This document shows, in pieces, positions 43,014 through 52,399 of a DNA stretch of 64,000 nucleotides. Under the pieces are notes generated by a model. The model made no database searches, was not told the origin of the DNA, and was given only the letters and a program-made list of their open reading frames with translations. How positions within the stretch are numbered: the stretch's first letter is position 1; every line of letters starts with the position of its first letter. The translations under genes and the position numbers were made by a program. Source of the DNA: Anaerolineae bacterium (GTDB lineage Bacteria; Chloroflexota; Anaerolineae; Aggregatilineales; Phototrophicaceae); the NCBI GenBank assembly GCA_022841825.1, contig JALHQT010000002.1:519276-583275 (forward strand). Direction: 5' to 3'.

Positions 43014-43223
43014 ATGGCGAATCCGAAGAACCCCAACGATGTCGATGTCGAATCGCTGGCAGAAACCGAAAATTACCTTGCCTGGGTCTCCGATGAGCCG
43101 GATGGCGAAGAGGTCATTCATCTGGAACTTGGCTCGGTCACGCTCCACTTCTTCCGCGAAGAATGGCAGGAACTGACGCAGCTCATCGGCGAGGCGCAGA
43201 AAGCAGTCGGCGGAAAGCAATGA
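43014..43223 (+). CDS. Small acidic conserved-type protein
   Basis: 69 residues, strongly acidic (SLAETENYLAWVSDEPDGEE) with a Trp-rich core (HFFREEWQELTQLI). ATG at 43014 with AAGGA 10 bases upstream; overlaps the next gene as ATGA, so it is a genuine translated gene. I do not recognise the family. Coupled translation suggests that it works with the methyltransferase-like protein downstream. Confidence 0.65.
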   Translation: MANPKNPNDVDVESLAETENYLAWVSDEPDGEEVIHLELGSVTLHFFREEWQELTQLIGEAQKAVGGKQ

Positions 43224-44047
43224 CCGCGCCCACGCGCGAGGCGTGGATCGGTGCAATGGCGAAACATCTGCCGCCCAGCGGCGCTGCGCTGCGCCTGCTG
43301 GACGTGGGCGGCGCATCCGGCGATACGCTGCTGAAACTACGACCCGATCTCGAAATCCTGCCCCTTGCTGCAAACGACCGCGCGCTGCTCGCCCCGCCCG
43401 AAAGCAGTGATGCCATCGCCGTCTTCGACCAGCCGCTCACGCCCGAACTTCTGGCGTCCGGGTGGCGCGCCCTGCGCGCTGGCGGCAGGCTGATCGCCCT
43501 GCTGCTACAAGAACAGTCCGCTGAGTCCTGGGTGGCATTGCTGGAAGCCGAGGGCTATGTCCGCATCCTGGTCGAACCTGCCCTCGCGGACTCCTCATCC
43601 GGCGTGCTGATACGCGGCGAAAAGCCGCATACGACCGCCGATACGCTGGAGCGCATCCGCGTCGCCTCGGCGCGCGATGATGCGCTGACAGACCTGGAGC
43701 GTTACCCAGGGCGGTTTCTCTATCTGCTCGTCCGCCAGTCGCCCAACAAGCCCGCCTGGGCGCTGCGCGCGGGCGAATCGGTCGCGTGGAATGCCGTCAT
43801 CGTCTCGTCAGACGGGCAGTCGGCGCTGCTCGCCTTCAGCAGCCTGGCAAAGGCGGTCGCGTTCATGCAGCCTGCCGTGCTTGCCGGGGAGATCCGTGAC
43901 ATCAACAAGGTCGCAAAGTACCGTGTAGAGGTGGCCAAGGGGTGGGCGATGGGTGTGATCCTGAATCCCCCGGATGGCTTCCTGGCGGATAAGCCCAGTG
44001 CGCTCCACAGCATCGATCCTTCTCAGGCGGAAGCGCCGGGCGAATAG
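43220..44047 (+). CDS. Methyltransferase-like protein with unknown C-terminal domain
   Basis: 275 residues. Residues 1-130 resemble a class I SAM fold: LRLLDVGGASGDTLLKLRP, then LASGWRALRAGGRLIALLL. The catalytic regions are weak, so it may be a degenerate or non-enzymatic copy. Residues 150-275 (AVIVSSDGQSALLAFSSLAK, INKVAKYRVEVAK, GWAMGVILNPPDGFL) form a separate alpha/beta domain I do not recognise. It overlaps the small acidic gene upstream by four bases. Confidence 0.6.
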   Translation: MTAPTREAWIGAMAKHLPPSGAALRLLDVGGASGDTLLKLRPDLEILPLAANDRALLAPPESSDAIAVFDQPLTPELLASGWRALRAGGRLIALLLQEQSAESWVALLEAEGYVRILVEPALADSSSGVLIRGEKPHTTADTLERIRVASARDDALTDLERYPGRFLYLLVRQSPNKPAWALRAGESVAWNAVIVSSDGQSALLAFSSLAKAVAFMQPAVLAGEIRDINKVAKYRVEVAKGWAMGVILNPPDGFLADKPSALHSIDPSQAEAPGE

Positions 44048-44352
44048 TGACATCGGCTGTCAGTCCGGCTCGGCACCGCGGGCGGGGGCTTCTGAACCCC
44101 AATAATCAGGGGATCTCGCCCCGCTTCGCATATGACGGGATATTTCTTATCGCCATCGCACAAATTATCTGTTACAATTTTCAGAATAAAATGAACAACG
44201 CCCGCTGCTGCCCCCATGCCAAATAGCATACTGACATGGGGATTTTCATCACTAGCTTAGGCGTGTTTCCCGCAATGCACATAGTAATCGTTTTAGAATA
44301 GAGGTTGCCGTCGTATTGGGTTAGCACATACTCTCGTAAGGTAGGTCTAGTA
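44048..44352. other. 305-base leader and intergenic region before rpsA
   Basis: No gene seen. It is AT-richer than its surroundings and contains an inverted repeat CCCCATGCCA ... TGACATGGGG (about 44213-44242, one mismatch in the stem) and a GGTAGG just before the S1 start codon. It may hold the rpsA promoter and a long 5' leader; S1 messages are autoregulated in some bacteria, so a structured leader is plausible but unproven. Confidence 0.4.
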
Positions 44353-45612
44353 ATGAGTACTCAGGAGACAACGAACGGACAGGAGATGGATTACGGGCAG
44401 GAATTCCGTGAGCTGCTCGAATCGTCCTTTAATTATCAGCCACCCCAGCGCGGTGAAATCCGCACGGCGATCATCCTCCAGATCGACCCGCGCGAAATCA
44501 TCGTTGATATGGGCGTGAAGCGTGATGGCATCGTTCCGATTGCTGACCTCGAACGGCTACCGACTGATTTCCGCAAGAACTTGCAGGTCGGCGCGGAAGT
44601 GCCGGTCTATGTGATGAATCCCCGCGACCAGGATGAAAACCTGATCGTCTCGATCAACATGGGTATGCAGCAGTACGACTGGGAAAAAGCCCGTGAGTTG
44701 ATCAAGAGCGAGGACGTCGTCCCAGTGCGCGTTAAGGGCAATAACCGTGGTGGTCTGCTCGTCCAGTGGAATCGTCTGGAGGGGTTCGTCCCCAGTTCGC
44801 ATCTCGTGTCGATGACTTCGACCGGGTCGCGCGACTCGTGGGATGATCTCAACGATTCAGAGCTGCACGTCAAGGTAATCGAGGTCGATCAGTCGCGCCG
44901 CCGTCTGATCTTCAGCGAACGCGAGGCACAGCGCGAATGGCGCGCCCAGCAGAAGCAGCGCCTGCTCGCCGAACTCAAAGAGGGCGACATCGTCAAGGGT
45001 ACCGTCACGGGCTTGCGCGATTTCGGCGCATTCGTCAATCTCGGCGGCGCGGACGGCTTGATCCATGTCAGCGAGCTGGCTTGGCACCGCGTCGATCATC
45101 CGCGTGATGTCCTGCGCGTGGGCGAGGAAATCCAGGTCTACGTCCTCAGCCTGGATCGCGCGACGAACCGCATCGCCCTCAGCCGCAAGCGCCTCCTGCC
45201 CGATCCCTGGCAGACGGCAGCCGAGCGTTATCATGAGGGTCAGGTGGTCGATGGCAGTGTTACCAACGTGGTCGATTTCGGCGCGTTCGTCGCGCTGGAC
45301 GACGGGTTGGAAGGGCTGCTGCACCTGAGCGAGATGGGCGATGGTTCGCTGAAAGAACCGCATTCGTATGTCAAGAAGGGTGATCGCCTGAACCTGCGCA
45401 TCAGCCATCTGGAGCCGGACAAGCGCCGTGTGGGCTTTACGCAGCGCTGGGGTGGGCAGGCAGCCGAAGCACCTAACGCTGAAGCGCCAATCGTCGAAGC
45501 ACCAGTCGCCGAAGCGAGCGTCAGCAGCCAGGAAAACGGCAACCATGCCAGCGACGAAAGCGCGATGGATGCGCCGCCTGCTTCTGAGGAAGAATCGCAG
45601 GAAAGCACATAA
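44353..45612 (+). CDS. rpsA: 30S ribosomal protein S1, four S1 domains
   Basis: 419 residues from the ATG at 44353; a longer frame upstream is spurious. Four S1/OB RNA-binding domains: about 33-103 ([18 protein letters not shown]), 120-190 (EGFVPSSHL), 210-280 ([19 protein letters not shown]) and 295-365 ([19 protein letters not shown]). An acidic Ala/Glu-rich tail (367-419) follows. E. coli S1 has six domains; four-domain forms occur in many other phyla. It recruits mRNA to the 30S subunit. A strong intrinsic terminator follows, so it is transcribed alone. Confidence 0.92.
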   Translation: MSTQETTNGQEMDYGQEFRELLESSFNYQPPQRGEIRTAIILQIDPREIIVDMGVKRDGIVPIADLERLPTDFRKNLQVGAEVPVYVMNPRDQDENLIVSINMGMQQYDWEKARELIKSEDVVPVRVKGNNRGGLLVQWNRLEGFVPSSHLVSMTSTGSRDSWDDLNDSELHVKVIEVDQSRRRLIFSEREAQREWRAQQKQRLLAELKEGDIVKGTVTGLRDFGAFVNLGGADGLIHVSELAWHRVDHPRDVLRVGEEIQVYVLSLDRATNRIALSRKRLLPDPWQTAAERYHEGQVVDGSVTNVVDFGAFVALDDGLEGLLHLSEMGDGSLKEPHSYVKKGDRLNLRISHLEPDKRRVGFTQRWGGQAAEAPNAEAPIVEAPVAEASVSSQENGNHASDESAMDAPPASEEESQEST

Positions 45613-45615
45613 AAT

Positions 45616-45649
45616 AAAAGGAGCGACCCCGGTGGGTCGCTCCTTTTTT
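45616..45649 (+). terminator. Strong intrinsic terminator of rpsA
   Basis: AAAAGGAGCGACCC, loop CGGT, GGGTCGCTCCTTTT followed by TT: a 14-bp perfect stem with A- and T-tracts, starting four bases after the stop. The A-tract makes it bidirectional, so it can also serve the convergent glycosyltransferase gene ending at 45665. Confidence 0.92.
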
Positions 45650-45664
45650 ACTGCTACTTCACAT

Positions 45665-46804
45665 TTACTGCCACTTCACGGCGTGCATCAGCGCGTTGTG
45701 CTCATTGCCGTTACGATACCCCTGACGTGCCGCCAGAAGATCATCCATCATCTCGATATAGCCGTCGATCATGCGCCGCTGGGTGAAGTTCAGCGCACGT
45801 TTACGCCCGCGCGCTCCCATCTTCAGGCGCAGGTCGGCATCCACCAGCAGGCGGTCGAGCGCGTTGGCAAACCCAATGCTGTCTTCCTGATCGACCAGCA
45901 GCCCCGCATCGCCCACCACTTCCGGCGCTGCGCCTGCGTACGACGCCACGATAGGCTTGCCAAGCGACATTGCTTCGAGATAGACAAAGCCGAACGTCTC
46001 CTGCAAGCTGGGATGACAGAAGACATCCGCCTGCACCCATTCGCGAGCGAAGGTAGTGTCGTCCTGGACATGCCCCAGCCAGGTCACGTTGCGCTCGATG
46101 CCGAGTTCCCGGCTCAATGCCTGCATCTTTTCCCACTCAAGCCCATCGCCCGCGACCCGCAGTTCGACCGTTGGGTGTAAGCCGATCAGCGCGGGCATGG
46201 CGCGCAGGACGATGTCCAGGCGCTTACGTGGGTACATCTTGCCCACCGCCAGGATGACCGGATGATCATTTTCCTGCCGTTTCATCCTGTTTGCGATGCG
46301 CATCCAGTTCGAGGGGGTTGTCCCGTGCGGGATGGTGGTGATCTTGTCCGGATCGATCTGATAAAGGTCGATGATTCGCTGGCGTGCATAGTCGCTGCCG
46401 CACGTCACGCGGTCCGCCTGTTCCATTGCCACGCGGTCGAAAAATGCCTGCGCTTCGACCATCGTCCGAACCGGTCCGTGCTCCCATCGCAGGACATCGC
46501 CGTAAACGGCGTGCGCCGATGCGATCAGCGGCGGGCGATTGCGCGGGTTAATGCCATAACCGTCGTAGTCGAACCCGATCAGCATGTCCGCCTTCTGGAT
46601 GCGCGGATCAGAACCCAACTGCGAGTTGAAGAGAAAGCGCTCCAGCGTGATGTTGACGTAGTCTTTCGAGCGCAGCACCGGCGCGACGAGTTCGACATCG
46701 AAACCCCGGTCGCCCAGACCCGATACAAAGCTGTTAAAGAAGACGCCGGTACCGCTGCCGCCGACGACATCGGTGAACCAGGATGTGATGACCGTAACAC
46801 GCAT
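45665..46804 (-). CDS. Family 4 glycosyltransferase
   Basis: 379 residues from the ATG at 46804, with GGGGAG eight bases upstream. MRVTVITSWFTDVVGGSGTG is the N-terminal acceptor side, VILAVGKMYPRKRLDIVLRA the donor side, and ETFGFVYLE the EX7E motif, then PIVASYAGAAPEVVGDAG. It stands alone, diverging from a P450 gene and converging on rpsA. The product is presumably a glycolipid or polysaccharide; specificity unknown. Confidence 0.87.
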   Translation of the reverse strand: MRVTVITSWFTDVVGGSGTGVFFNSFVSGLGDRGFDVELVAPVLRSKDYVNITLERFLFNSQLGSDPRIQKADMLIGFDYDGYGINPRNRPPLIASAHAVYGDVLRWEHGPVRTMVEAQAFFDRVAMEQADRVTCGSDYARQRIIDLYQIDPDKITTIPHGTTPSNWMRIANRMKRQENDHPVILAVGKMYPRKRLDIVLRAMPALIGLHPTVELRVAGDGLEWEKMQALSRELGIERNVTWLGHVQDDTTFAREWVQADVFCHPSLQETFGFVYLEAMSLGKPIVASYAGAAPEVVGDAGLLVDQEDSIGFANALDRLLVDADLRLKMGARGRKRALNFTQRRMIDGYIEMMDDLLAARQGYRNGNEHNALMHAVKWQ

Positions 46805-47061
46805 AAGAATTCTCCCCTCTTCTCGCTGAATGCCGCAGCACCCAACTTCTGTGCCAGCCCATCGACTGACGCAGCACCGAACGTCTCTCATGCTGGCGCA
46901 TTTTGAAGAGACGATAGACTGGATTGTATGCCTGTTTCGACACGGCGTGGCGCATTTTTCATACAGCCCTCAGCCTGTGGGCAAACTTCTCACGCGGGAC
47001 TCAGATAAAGGATTCGACGGAAACGCGCTACAATCGTGCGCTCGTCACCGAAAGCGATACT

Positions 47062-48279
47062 ATGCCGTTTGACCCAACCTCGCCTGAATTCAAACGCGAT
47101 CCCTATCCGATCTATGCCGAGCTGCGCGCCCATACGCCAATCTTCTACGACGATGCGCTGGGCATGTGGGTCGTCAGCCGCCACGAGGACGTGAGCGCGC
47201 TGCTGCGCGACCGCCGCCTGGGGCGTTCGATTCAACACATCAGGACGCGCGCTGAACTGGGGCTGCCGCCCAAAGACCCGCGCTATGCGCCGTTCGACCG
47301 ACTGAGCGAAAACTCGATGTTCGACAAGGAGCCGCCGGATCACACGCGACTGCGCGGGCTGGTGCATAAGGCGTTCACACCGCGCCGCATCGAAAGCCTG
47401 CGCGCGCAAATCCAGGCGACCGCTGACGCGCTCCTTGATGCCGCCGCCGCGCGCGACTCCATCGACCTGCTGGAAGATTTCGCCGTGCCGCTGCCGGTCG
47501 CCGTCATCGCCGAACTGCTGGGCGTGCCGGAAGCCGACCGCCACAAGCTGCGCCCCTGGTCGGCGGACATCGTCGCCATGTACGAACTGAATCACACCCC
47601 CGCACAGGCAGACCGCGCGATTCAGGCAGCGGGCGAATTTTCGGACTATCTGCGGCATCTGGCAGCGCAGCGCCTGCGCGACCCGCAGAACGATTTGATC
47701 ACCGCCCTGGCGACCGTCGAAGAAGCGGGCGAGATGCTGACCGAAGATGAACTCGTTTCGACCTGCGTCCTGCTGCTCAATGCCGGGCATGAGGCGACCG
47801 TCAACGTGATGGGCAACGGCATGTGGGCGCTCTTCCGTCATCCCGACCAACTGGCGCTGCTGCGCTCCAACCCGGCGGCGCACGCGGCGGGCGCGGTCGA
47901 GGAGATGATGCGCTACGACACGCCGCTCCAGTTGTTCCGCCGCTGGGTGCTGGAGGATATGGACTGGCGCGGCGCGGCGTTCCGGCAGGGGCAGCAGGTC
48001 GCACTGCTGTTTGGTTCCGCCAACCGCGACGAGCAGACCTTCCCCAACGCCGATCAGCTTGACATCACGCGCACCGAGAATCCGCATATCTCGTTCAGCC
48101 TGGGCATCCACTTCTGCCTGGGGGCACCGCTCGCCCGGCTGGAATTGCAAACCGCGCTGGCGACACTCATGCGCCGCCTGCCGACGATGCGCCTGGATTA
48201 CGAGCCGCACTTCCGCGACAGCTATGTGATACGCGGGCTGAAGGATTTGATCGTGAGCTACGATCAGGTGATGAGGTGA
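47062..48279 (+). CDS. Cytochrome P450
   Basis: 405 residues, soluble bacterial type. I-helix LLNAGHEATVN (AGxE/DT position), K-helix ExxR in VEEMMRYD, and the heme loop SFSLGIHFCLGAPLARLE with axial Cys352. A long frame upstream of 47062 is not conserved-looking and was dropped. It mono-oxygenates an unknown substrate and needs ferredoxin partners that are not in the window. The M20 peptidase start overlaps its stop (GTGA), which suggests co-translation. Confidence 0.92.
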   Translation: MPFDPTSPEFKRDPYPIYAELRAHTPIFYDDALGMWVVSRHEDVSALLRDRRLGRSIQHIRTRAELGLPPKDPRYAPFDRLSENSMFDKEPPDHTRLRGLVHKAFTPRRIESLRAQIQATADALLDAAAARDSIDLLEDFAVPLPVAVIAELLGVPEADRHKLRPWSADIVAMYELNHTPAQADRAIQAAGEFSDYLRHLAAQRLRDPQNDLITALATVEEAGEMLTEDELVSTCVLLLNAGHEATVNVMGNGMWALFRHPDQLALLRSNPAAHAAGAVEEMMRYDTPLQLFRRWVLEDMDWRGAAFRQGQQVALLFGSANRDEQTFPNADQLDITRTENPHISFSLGIHFCLGAPLARLELQTALATLMRRLPTMRLDYEPHFRDSYVIRGLKDLIVSYDQVMR

Positions 48280-49487
48280 TACACGATGTGAACGCTGAAC
48301 TCCGCACATGGTTACGGACGCACCAGCCCGACATGCTCGCCTTCTGCCAGCGCATGATCCAGACGCCATCCGTCAATGGCAGCGATGACGAGGTCCATCT
48401 GGCGCGCGTCATCGCTGGTGAAGCCGAAAGGCTCGGTCTGCACGTTCAGATGCTGGGCGAGCAGTCCGAGCGCCCGAACATCATCGTCAGCACGCACCCC
48501 GGAGGCGAAACGGGGCTGCTGATCCTGGGACATCTCGATACCGTCCCGGCGGGCGACGCGGCGACCTGGTCACATCCGCCCTTTGCGGGCGAGATCGCGG
48601 ACGGGCGGCTGTACGGGCGCGGTGCCATCGATACCAAAGGCGGCATGGCGGCGGCGATCTACGCCCTGGCGGCGCTGACGGCACACCGGGATGCCCTGCC
48701 GCCAGGGATGCGCGCGCAGTTTATCGGCGTGCCGGATGAAGAGACAGGCGCGACGGGCACGCTCGGCATACGCTATCTGGCGGCTCGTGGGCTGATCCGC
48801 GCGAAAGGCGCGATTTACGCCTATTCGGGCAGCGACATGATCCTCGGTCATCGCGGGCTGTTGCGCTACCGCCTGCGCTGCACGGGCACGGCAATCCATA
48901 CGGGCGCGCACGAGTGGCAGGAGCGGACGGCAGGCGCGAACGCCGTCACGGGTATGGCGCGGCTGCTGGTGGCGCTGGAAGAAGCGCCGTTCCCGCTTTC
49001 GCCCGCGCCCTTTTTCGAGCGCTTCCGCACGGTTCTGACGCCCGGAACGATCATCGAGGGCGGTGTCAGCGTCAACATCGTCCCCGCGTCCTGCATGGCG
49101 CTGGTCGATGTGCGCACCACGCCGGGCGAGGACGCAGCCTCCATCGAAGCGCTGTTCGACCGCTGCATTGCGGAGATCGTGGCGCGCCTGCCAGGGCTGT
49201 CGTTCCGTTACGAGCGCTTCAACGAAATCCCTGCCGTCTGTTCCGACCCCAGCGCGCCGCTCTTCGGCGTGCTGGCGGATGTCACGCGCGCGGTGCGCGG
49301 CGTCACGCCGGTGATGACGGTCGCCGGTCCCGCCAACGAGGGCTACCTGCTGATCGGGCACGGCATCCCGACCGTCTGCGGTTTCGGTCCGACGGGGGCG
49401 AACGCCCACGCCGCCGACGAATACCTGGACATCGCCAGCCTGGGCGAAGCGGCGGAGATCTTCGCCATGACGGCGAGCAGGATATGA
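48276..49487 (+). CDS. M20-family metallopeptidase (ArgE/DapE/CPG2 type)
   Basis: 403 residues beginning at GTG 48276, overlapping the P450 stop; a GTG at 48288 is an alternative. Metal and catalytic motifs: LLILGHLDTVPAG (His, Asp), LYGRGAIDTKGGMAAAIYAL (bridging Asp) and GVPDEETGATGT (catalytic Glu pair), then the lid domain RLRCTGTAIHTGAHEW. It removes acyl or amino-acid groups from small peptides or N-acyl amino acids. It is followed by a nucleoside hydrolase 68 bases later; a scavenging role is inferred. Confidence 0.9.
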   Translation: MIHDVNAELRTWLRTHQPDMLAFCQRMIQTPSVNGSDDEVHLARVIAGEAERLGLHVQMLGEQSERPNIIVSTHPGGETGLLILGHLDTVPAGDAATWSHPPFAGEIADGRLYGRGAIDTKGGMAAAIYALAALTAHRDALPPGMRAQFIGVPDEETGATGTLGIRYLAARGLIRAKGAIYAYSGSDMILGHRGLLRYRLRCTGTAIHTGAHEWQERTAGANAVTGMARLLVALEEAPFPLSPAPFFERFRTVLTPGTIIEGGVSVNIVPASCMALVDVRTTPGEDAASIEALFDRCIAEIVARLPGLSFRYERFNEIPAVCSDPSAPLFGVLADVTRAVRGVTPVMTVAGPANEGYLLIGHGIPTVCGFGPTGANAHAADEYLDIASLGEAAEIFAMTASRI

Positions 49488-49555
49488 GGAAGTGCGCGGT
49501 GCGAACGGATCTCATCATCTTTATTTCTTACCCTTCATCTGGATAGGACTCCAAA

Positions 49556-50479
49556 ATGCGCCTCATCATCGACACCGACGCGGGCATTGACGACGCCGTC
49601 GCCCTCATGCTGGCGCTGCGCTATCCGGGCGCGCACGTCGAGGCGGTCACGACGGTCTGCGGCAACTGCTCGCTGGACAAGGTCATCCGCAACGTCTTCA
49701 CCGTGCTGGATGTGATGGGGAGCGACGCGCCTGTCTATGCCGGGGCGGCGCAGCCGCTGGTTGCCAAGTGGGCGGCGGAGTCCGTGCATGGCGAGGATGG
49801 CTTGGGCAATTACCACGAACGCCCGCCCGTCACGCGCCACGTCGAAGCAGAACAGGCAGCGCTGGCGCTCATCCGCCTGGCGGATGCCTACCCCGGCGAG
49901 CTGACGCTGGTGGCGCTGGCACCGCTGACGAATATCGCGCTGGCGACGCGGCTCGATCCGTCGTTCCCGTCGAAGATCAAGTCGCTCGTCTTCATGGGCG
50001 GGACGATCCGCGCCGAGGGCAACACCGACCACATCGCCGCCGAATGGAACATCTACTGCGACCCGGAAGCCGCGCATATCACGCTGGAGGCTTTCGCCCA
50101 CGCGCGTATGGTTTCGTGGGAGACGACGCTGGAATTCCGGCTGTCGCTCGCCGCTTATCGCACGCTGGCGGCGCTGCCGACGCCGAACGCGCGCTTCTTC
50201 GAGCGCATCAACCGCATCTTCGTGGACGTGGTTGAGAAGAGCGTATACGGCGAAGGCTATCTGCTGCCGGATGCGCTGGCGATGGCGGTCGCGCTCGAAC
50301 CATCGCTCATCAGCGCCAGCCTGACGCGCCACGTCGCCGTCGAGATGCATGGCACGCACACACGCGGTCAGACGGTGATCGATCACATAGGGAAGCTGGG
50401 TAAACCCGCCAACGTCGAGATCGTCACAGCGGTCGATATGGCGCGCATGGAGGAAATGCTGAGGGAGATGCTGGGGTAA
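49556..50479 (+). CDS. Inosine-uridine type nucleoside hydrolase (2)
   Basis: 307 residues; ATG with AGGA upstream. It starts MRLIIDTDAGIDDAVALMLA, the DTDxGxDDA metal motif, followed by LVALAPLTNIALATRLDP and LVFMGGTIRAEGN. It shares the fold with the enzyme at 22614 but differs throughout, so the two probably have different base preference. It lies close to a BMP-family nucleoside transporter on the opposite strand, supporting uptake followed by hydrolysis. Confidence 0.92.
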   Translation: MRLIIDTDAGIDDAVALMLALRYPGAHVEAVTTVCGNCSLDKVIRNVFTVLDVMGSDAPVYAGAAQPLVAKWAAESVHGEDGLGNYHERPPVTRHVEAEQAALALIRLADAYPGELTLVALAPLTNIALATRLDPSFPSKIKSLVFMGGTIRAEGNTDHIAAEWNIYCDPEAAHITLEAFAHARMVSWETTLEFRLSLAAYRTLAALPTPNARFFERINRIFVDVVEKSVYGEGYLLPDALAMAVALEPSLISASLTRHVAVEMHGTHTRGQTVIDHIGKLGKPANVEIVTAVDMARMEEMLREMLG

Positions 50480-50480
50480 G

Positions 50481-50631
50481 CCCTCACCCCCACCCCTCTC
50501 CCGAACGCGGAGTACCGCTGGGAGAGGGGAGCCAGAAGACTCGTCTGGCTCCCCTCTCCCAGCCGCGCTCACAAGGTATCGCATGGCGCTTCTGACTGCG
50601 CGGCGGTCGGGAGAGGGGCAGGGGGTGAGGG
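50481..50631. repeat. MITE-like palindromic element
   Basis: Ends CCCTCACCCCCACCCCTCTC-CC and GG-GAGAGGGGCAGGGGGTGAGG-G are terminal inverted repeats; inside is GGGAGAGGGGAGCCAGA ... TCTGGCTCCCCTCTCCC. About 151 bp, no coding capacity. The interior is nearly the same as the element in hypF at 3156-3320. Confidence 0.85.
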
Positions 50632-50644
50632 CTGAATAAATGAC

Positions 50645-50650
50645 TATACT
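50645..50650 (+). promoter_or_regulatory. Possible -10 box of the M32 carboxypeptidase gene
   Basis: TATACT 24 bases before the start at 50674; the position expected for a -35 lies inside the end of the repeat element (GGGGTG), which is not a consensus match. Confidence 0.35.
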
Positions 50651-50673
50651 GACAGATTAGGGGAAACGACATC

Positions 50674-52182
50674 ATGGACTCCAAACTGAACGAACTGAAA
50701 CACCGCCTGCAAGAGATCGCCGATCTGGGCGCTGCATCGAGTATCCTCTACTGGGATATGTCCACCTACATGCCGCCGGGCGGCGCTGCCTCACGCGGGC
50801 GGCAGTTGGGGCTGCTGGCGCGGCTGCTGCATGAGCGTTTCACCGATCCTGCGGTCGGGCATCTGCTGGACGACTTGCAGGCATACGGCGAAAGCCTGCC
50901 CTACGACAGCGACGATGCCGCGCTGCTGCGCAAGACGCGCCGCGATTACGAGCGGCAGACCCGTCTGCCAAATGAGTTCGTCAAGGCGCTGACCGAGCAT
51001 ACCTCCGCGATTTATTCCCTGTGGGAGCAGGCGCGCCCCGCCAATGACTTTGGCATGGTGCGCGACGCGCTGGAAAAGACGCTCGATTACAGCCGCCAGT
51101 ACGCCGATTTCTTCCCCGGCTACGAAAGCATCATCGACCCGCTGATCAACGATGCCGACTATGGCATGAAGGCAACTGATGTGCGCGCCGTCTTCGCGCA
51201 GCTTCGTGAGCAGCTCGTCCCGCTTGTCAGGGCGATTGCCGCCCAGCCCCCGGCAGACGAATCACCAGTCAAGCAGCACTATCCGGAAGCAGGACAACGC
51301 GCTTTTGGCGAGACGATCATTCGCGCTTATGGCTATGACTTCACGCGCGGGCGGCAGGACAAGACCGCGCACCCCTTCGCAACTTCGTTCGGGCATGGCG
51401 ATGTGCGCATCACGACGCGCTTCCGCGAAGACGACCTGACGGATGGGCTGTTCAGCACGCTGCATGAGTCAGGACATGCCATGTATGAGCAGGGCATCGC
51501 GCCGGAACTCGACGCCACGCCGCTCTACGGCGGCACCTCGGCGGGCGTGCATGAGAGCCAGTCGCGCCTGTGGGAGAACATCGTCGGGCGCAGCCGGGGC
51601 TTCTGGGAGCACTGGTATCCGGCGCTGCAAGCCGCCTTCCCGGCGCAGTTGGGCACTGTGTCGCTGGATGCCTTCTACCGCGCCATCAACATGGTGATGC
51701 CCTCGCTCATCCGCACCGACGCCGACGAAGTGACCTACAATCTGCATGTCATGCTGCGCTTCGATCTGGAGATGGATATGCTGGAAGGTAGGCTGGCGAT
51801 TAAGGATCTGCCGGAGGCATGGAACGCGCGCTACACCGCCGACATGGGGGTGACACCGCCGAACGACAAGGACGGCGTCTTGCAGGATGTGCATTGGTAT
51901 AGCGGGCTGATCGGCGGCGCGTTCCAGGGGTACACGCTCGGCAACATCCTCAGCGCGCAGTTCTACGAGCGCGCGCTGGCAGCGCATCCCGAAATTCCTA
52001 CCGAGATCGCCCAGGGCAAGTTCGACACGCTGCGCGGTTGGCTGACGGACAACCTGTATGTGCATGGCAGCAAGTACACCGCGCCAGAGCTGATCGCGCG
52101 CGTGACGGGCGGCGGGCTGGACGTGCAGCCGCTGGTGAATTACCTGCGCACGAAGTATGGGGAGTTGTATAGGCTCGATTGA
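50674..52182 (+). CDS. M32-family carboxypeptidase (Taq type)
   Basis: 502 residues, standard length. Zinc motif HESGH at 264-268 (TLHESGHAMYEQG), preceded by DVRITTRFREDDL, and DLGAASSILYWDMSTYMPPG near the N-terminus, where family members have the same WD segment. It removes C-terminal amino acids from peptides with broad specificity, in the cytoplasm. It is flanked by two MITE-like repeats, so it is probably a monocistronic unit. Confidence 0.94.
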   Translation: MDSKLNELKHRLQEIADLGAASSILYWDMSTYMPPGGAASRGRQLGLLARLLHERFTDPAVGHLLDDLQAYGESLPYDSDDAALLRKTRRDYERQTRLPNEFVKALTEHTSAIYSLWEQARPANDFGMVRDALEKTLDYSRQYADFFPGYESIIDPLINDADYGMKATDVRAVFAQLREQLVPLVRAIAAQPPADESPVKQHYPEAGQRAFGETIIRAYGYDFTRGRQDKTAHPFATSFGHGDVRITTRFREDDLTDGLFSTLHESGHAMYEQGIAPELDATPLYGGTSAGVHESQSRLWENIVGRSRGFWEHWYPALQAAFPAQLGTVSLDAFYRAINMVMPSLIRTDADEVTYNLHVMLRFDLEMDMLEGRLAIKDLPEAWNARYTADMGVTPPNDKDGVLQDVHWYSGLIGGAFQGYTLGNILSAQFYERALAAHPEIPTEIAQGKFDTLRGWLTDNLYVHGSKYTAPELIARVTGGGLDVQPLVNYLRTKYGELYRLD

Positions 52183-52196
52183 TCACCAGGCACGCG

Positions 52197-52395
52197 CCCT
52201 CACCCCCCGCCCCCTCTCCCACGCATCGCGCAGACCGAGTCCAAAGTCGCGAGTGATCCTGCGCGATGGGGGCGAGGGACCTTGAGAGTCGACTCGCCCG
52301 CCATCTCTGGCTCCCCCTCGCCCCCGTCGCGCTGGAGTCTCACTCTATGCGGAATTCACTGCGCGACGTGTGGGAGAGGGGGCGGGGGGTGAGGG
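52197..52395. repeat. MITE-like palindromic element, longest copy
   Basis: About 199 bp. Termini CCCTCACCCCCCGCCCCCTC and GAGGGGGCGGGGGGTGAGGG are perfect inverted repeats, extended inward by TCCCAC/GTGGGA. The interior contains further nested inverted pairs (CGATGGGGGCGAGGG ... CCCTCGCCCCCGTCG). No open frame of its own. It lies between the convergent M32 and RarA-C-like genes. Confidence 0.87.
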
Positions 52396-52399
52396 CGCA

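Noticed and set aside
46924-47061. Longer N-terminus of the cytochrome P450
   Set aside because: The added residues lie in the divergent promoter region and have no P450 character; MPFDPTSPEFKRDPY is the usual start context.
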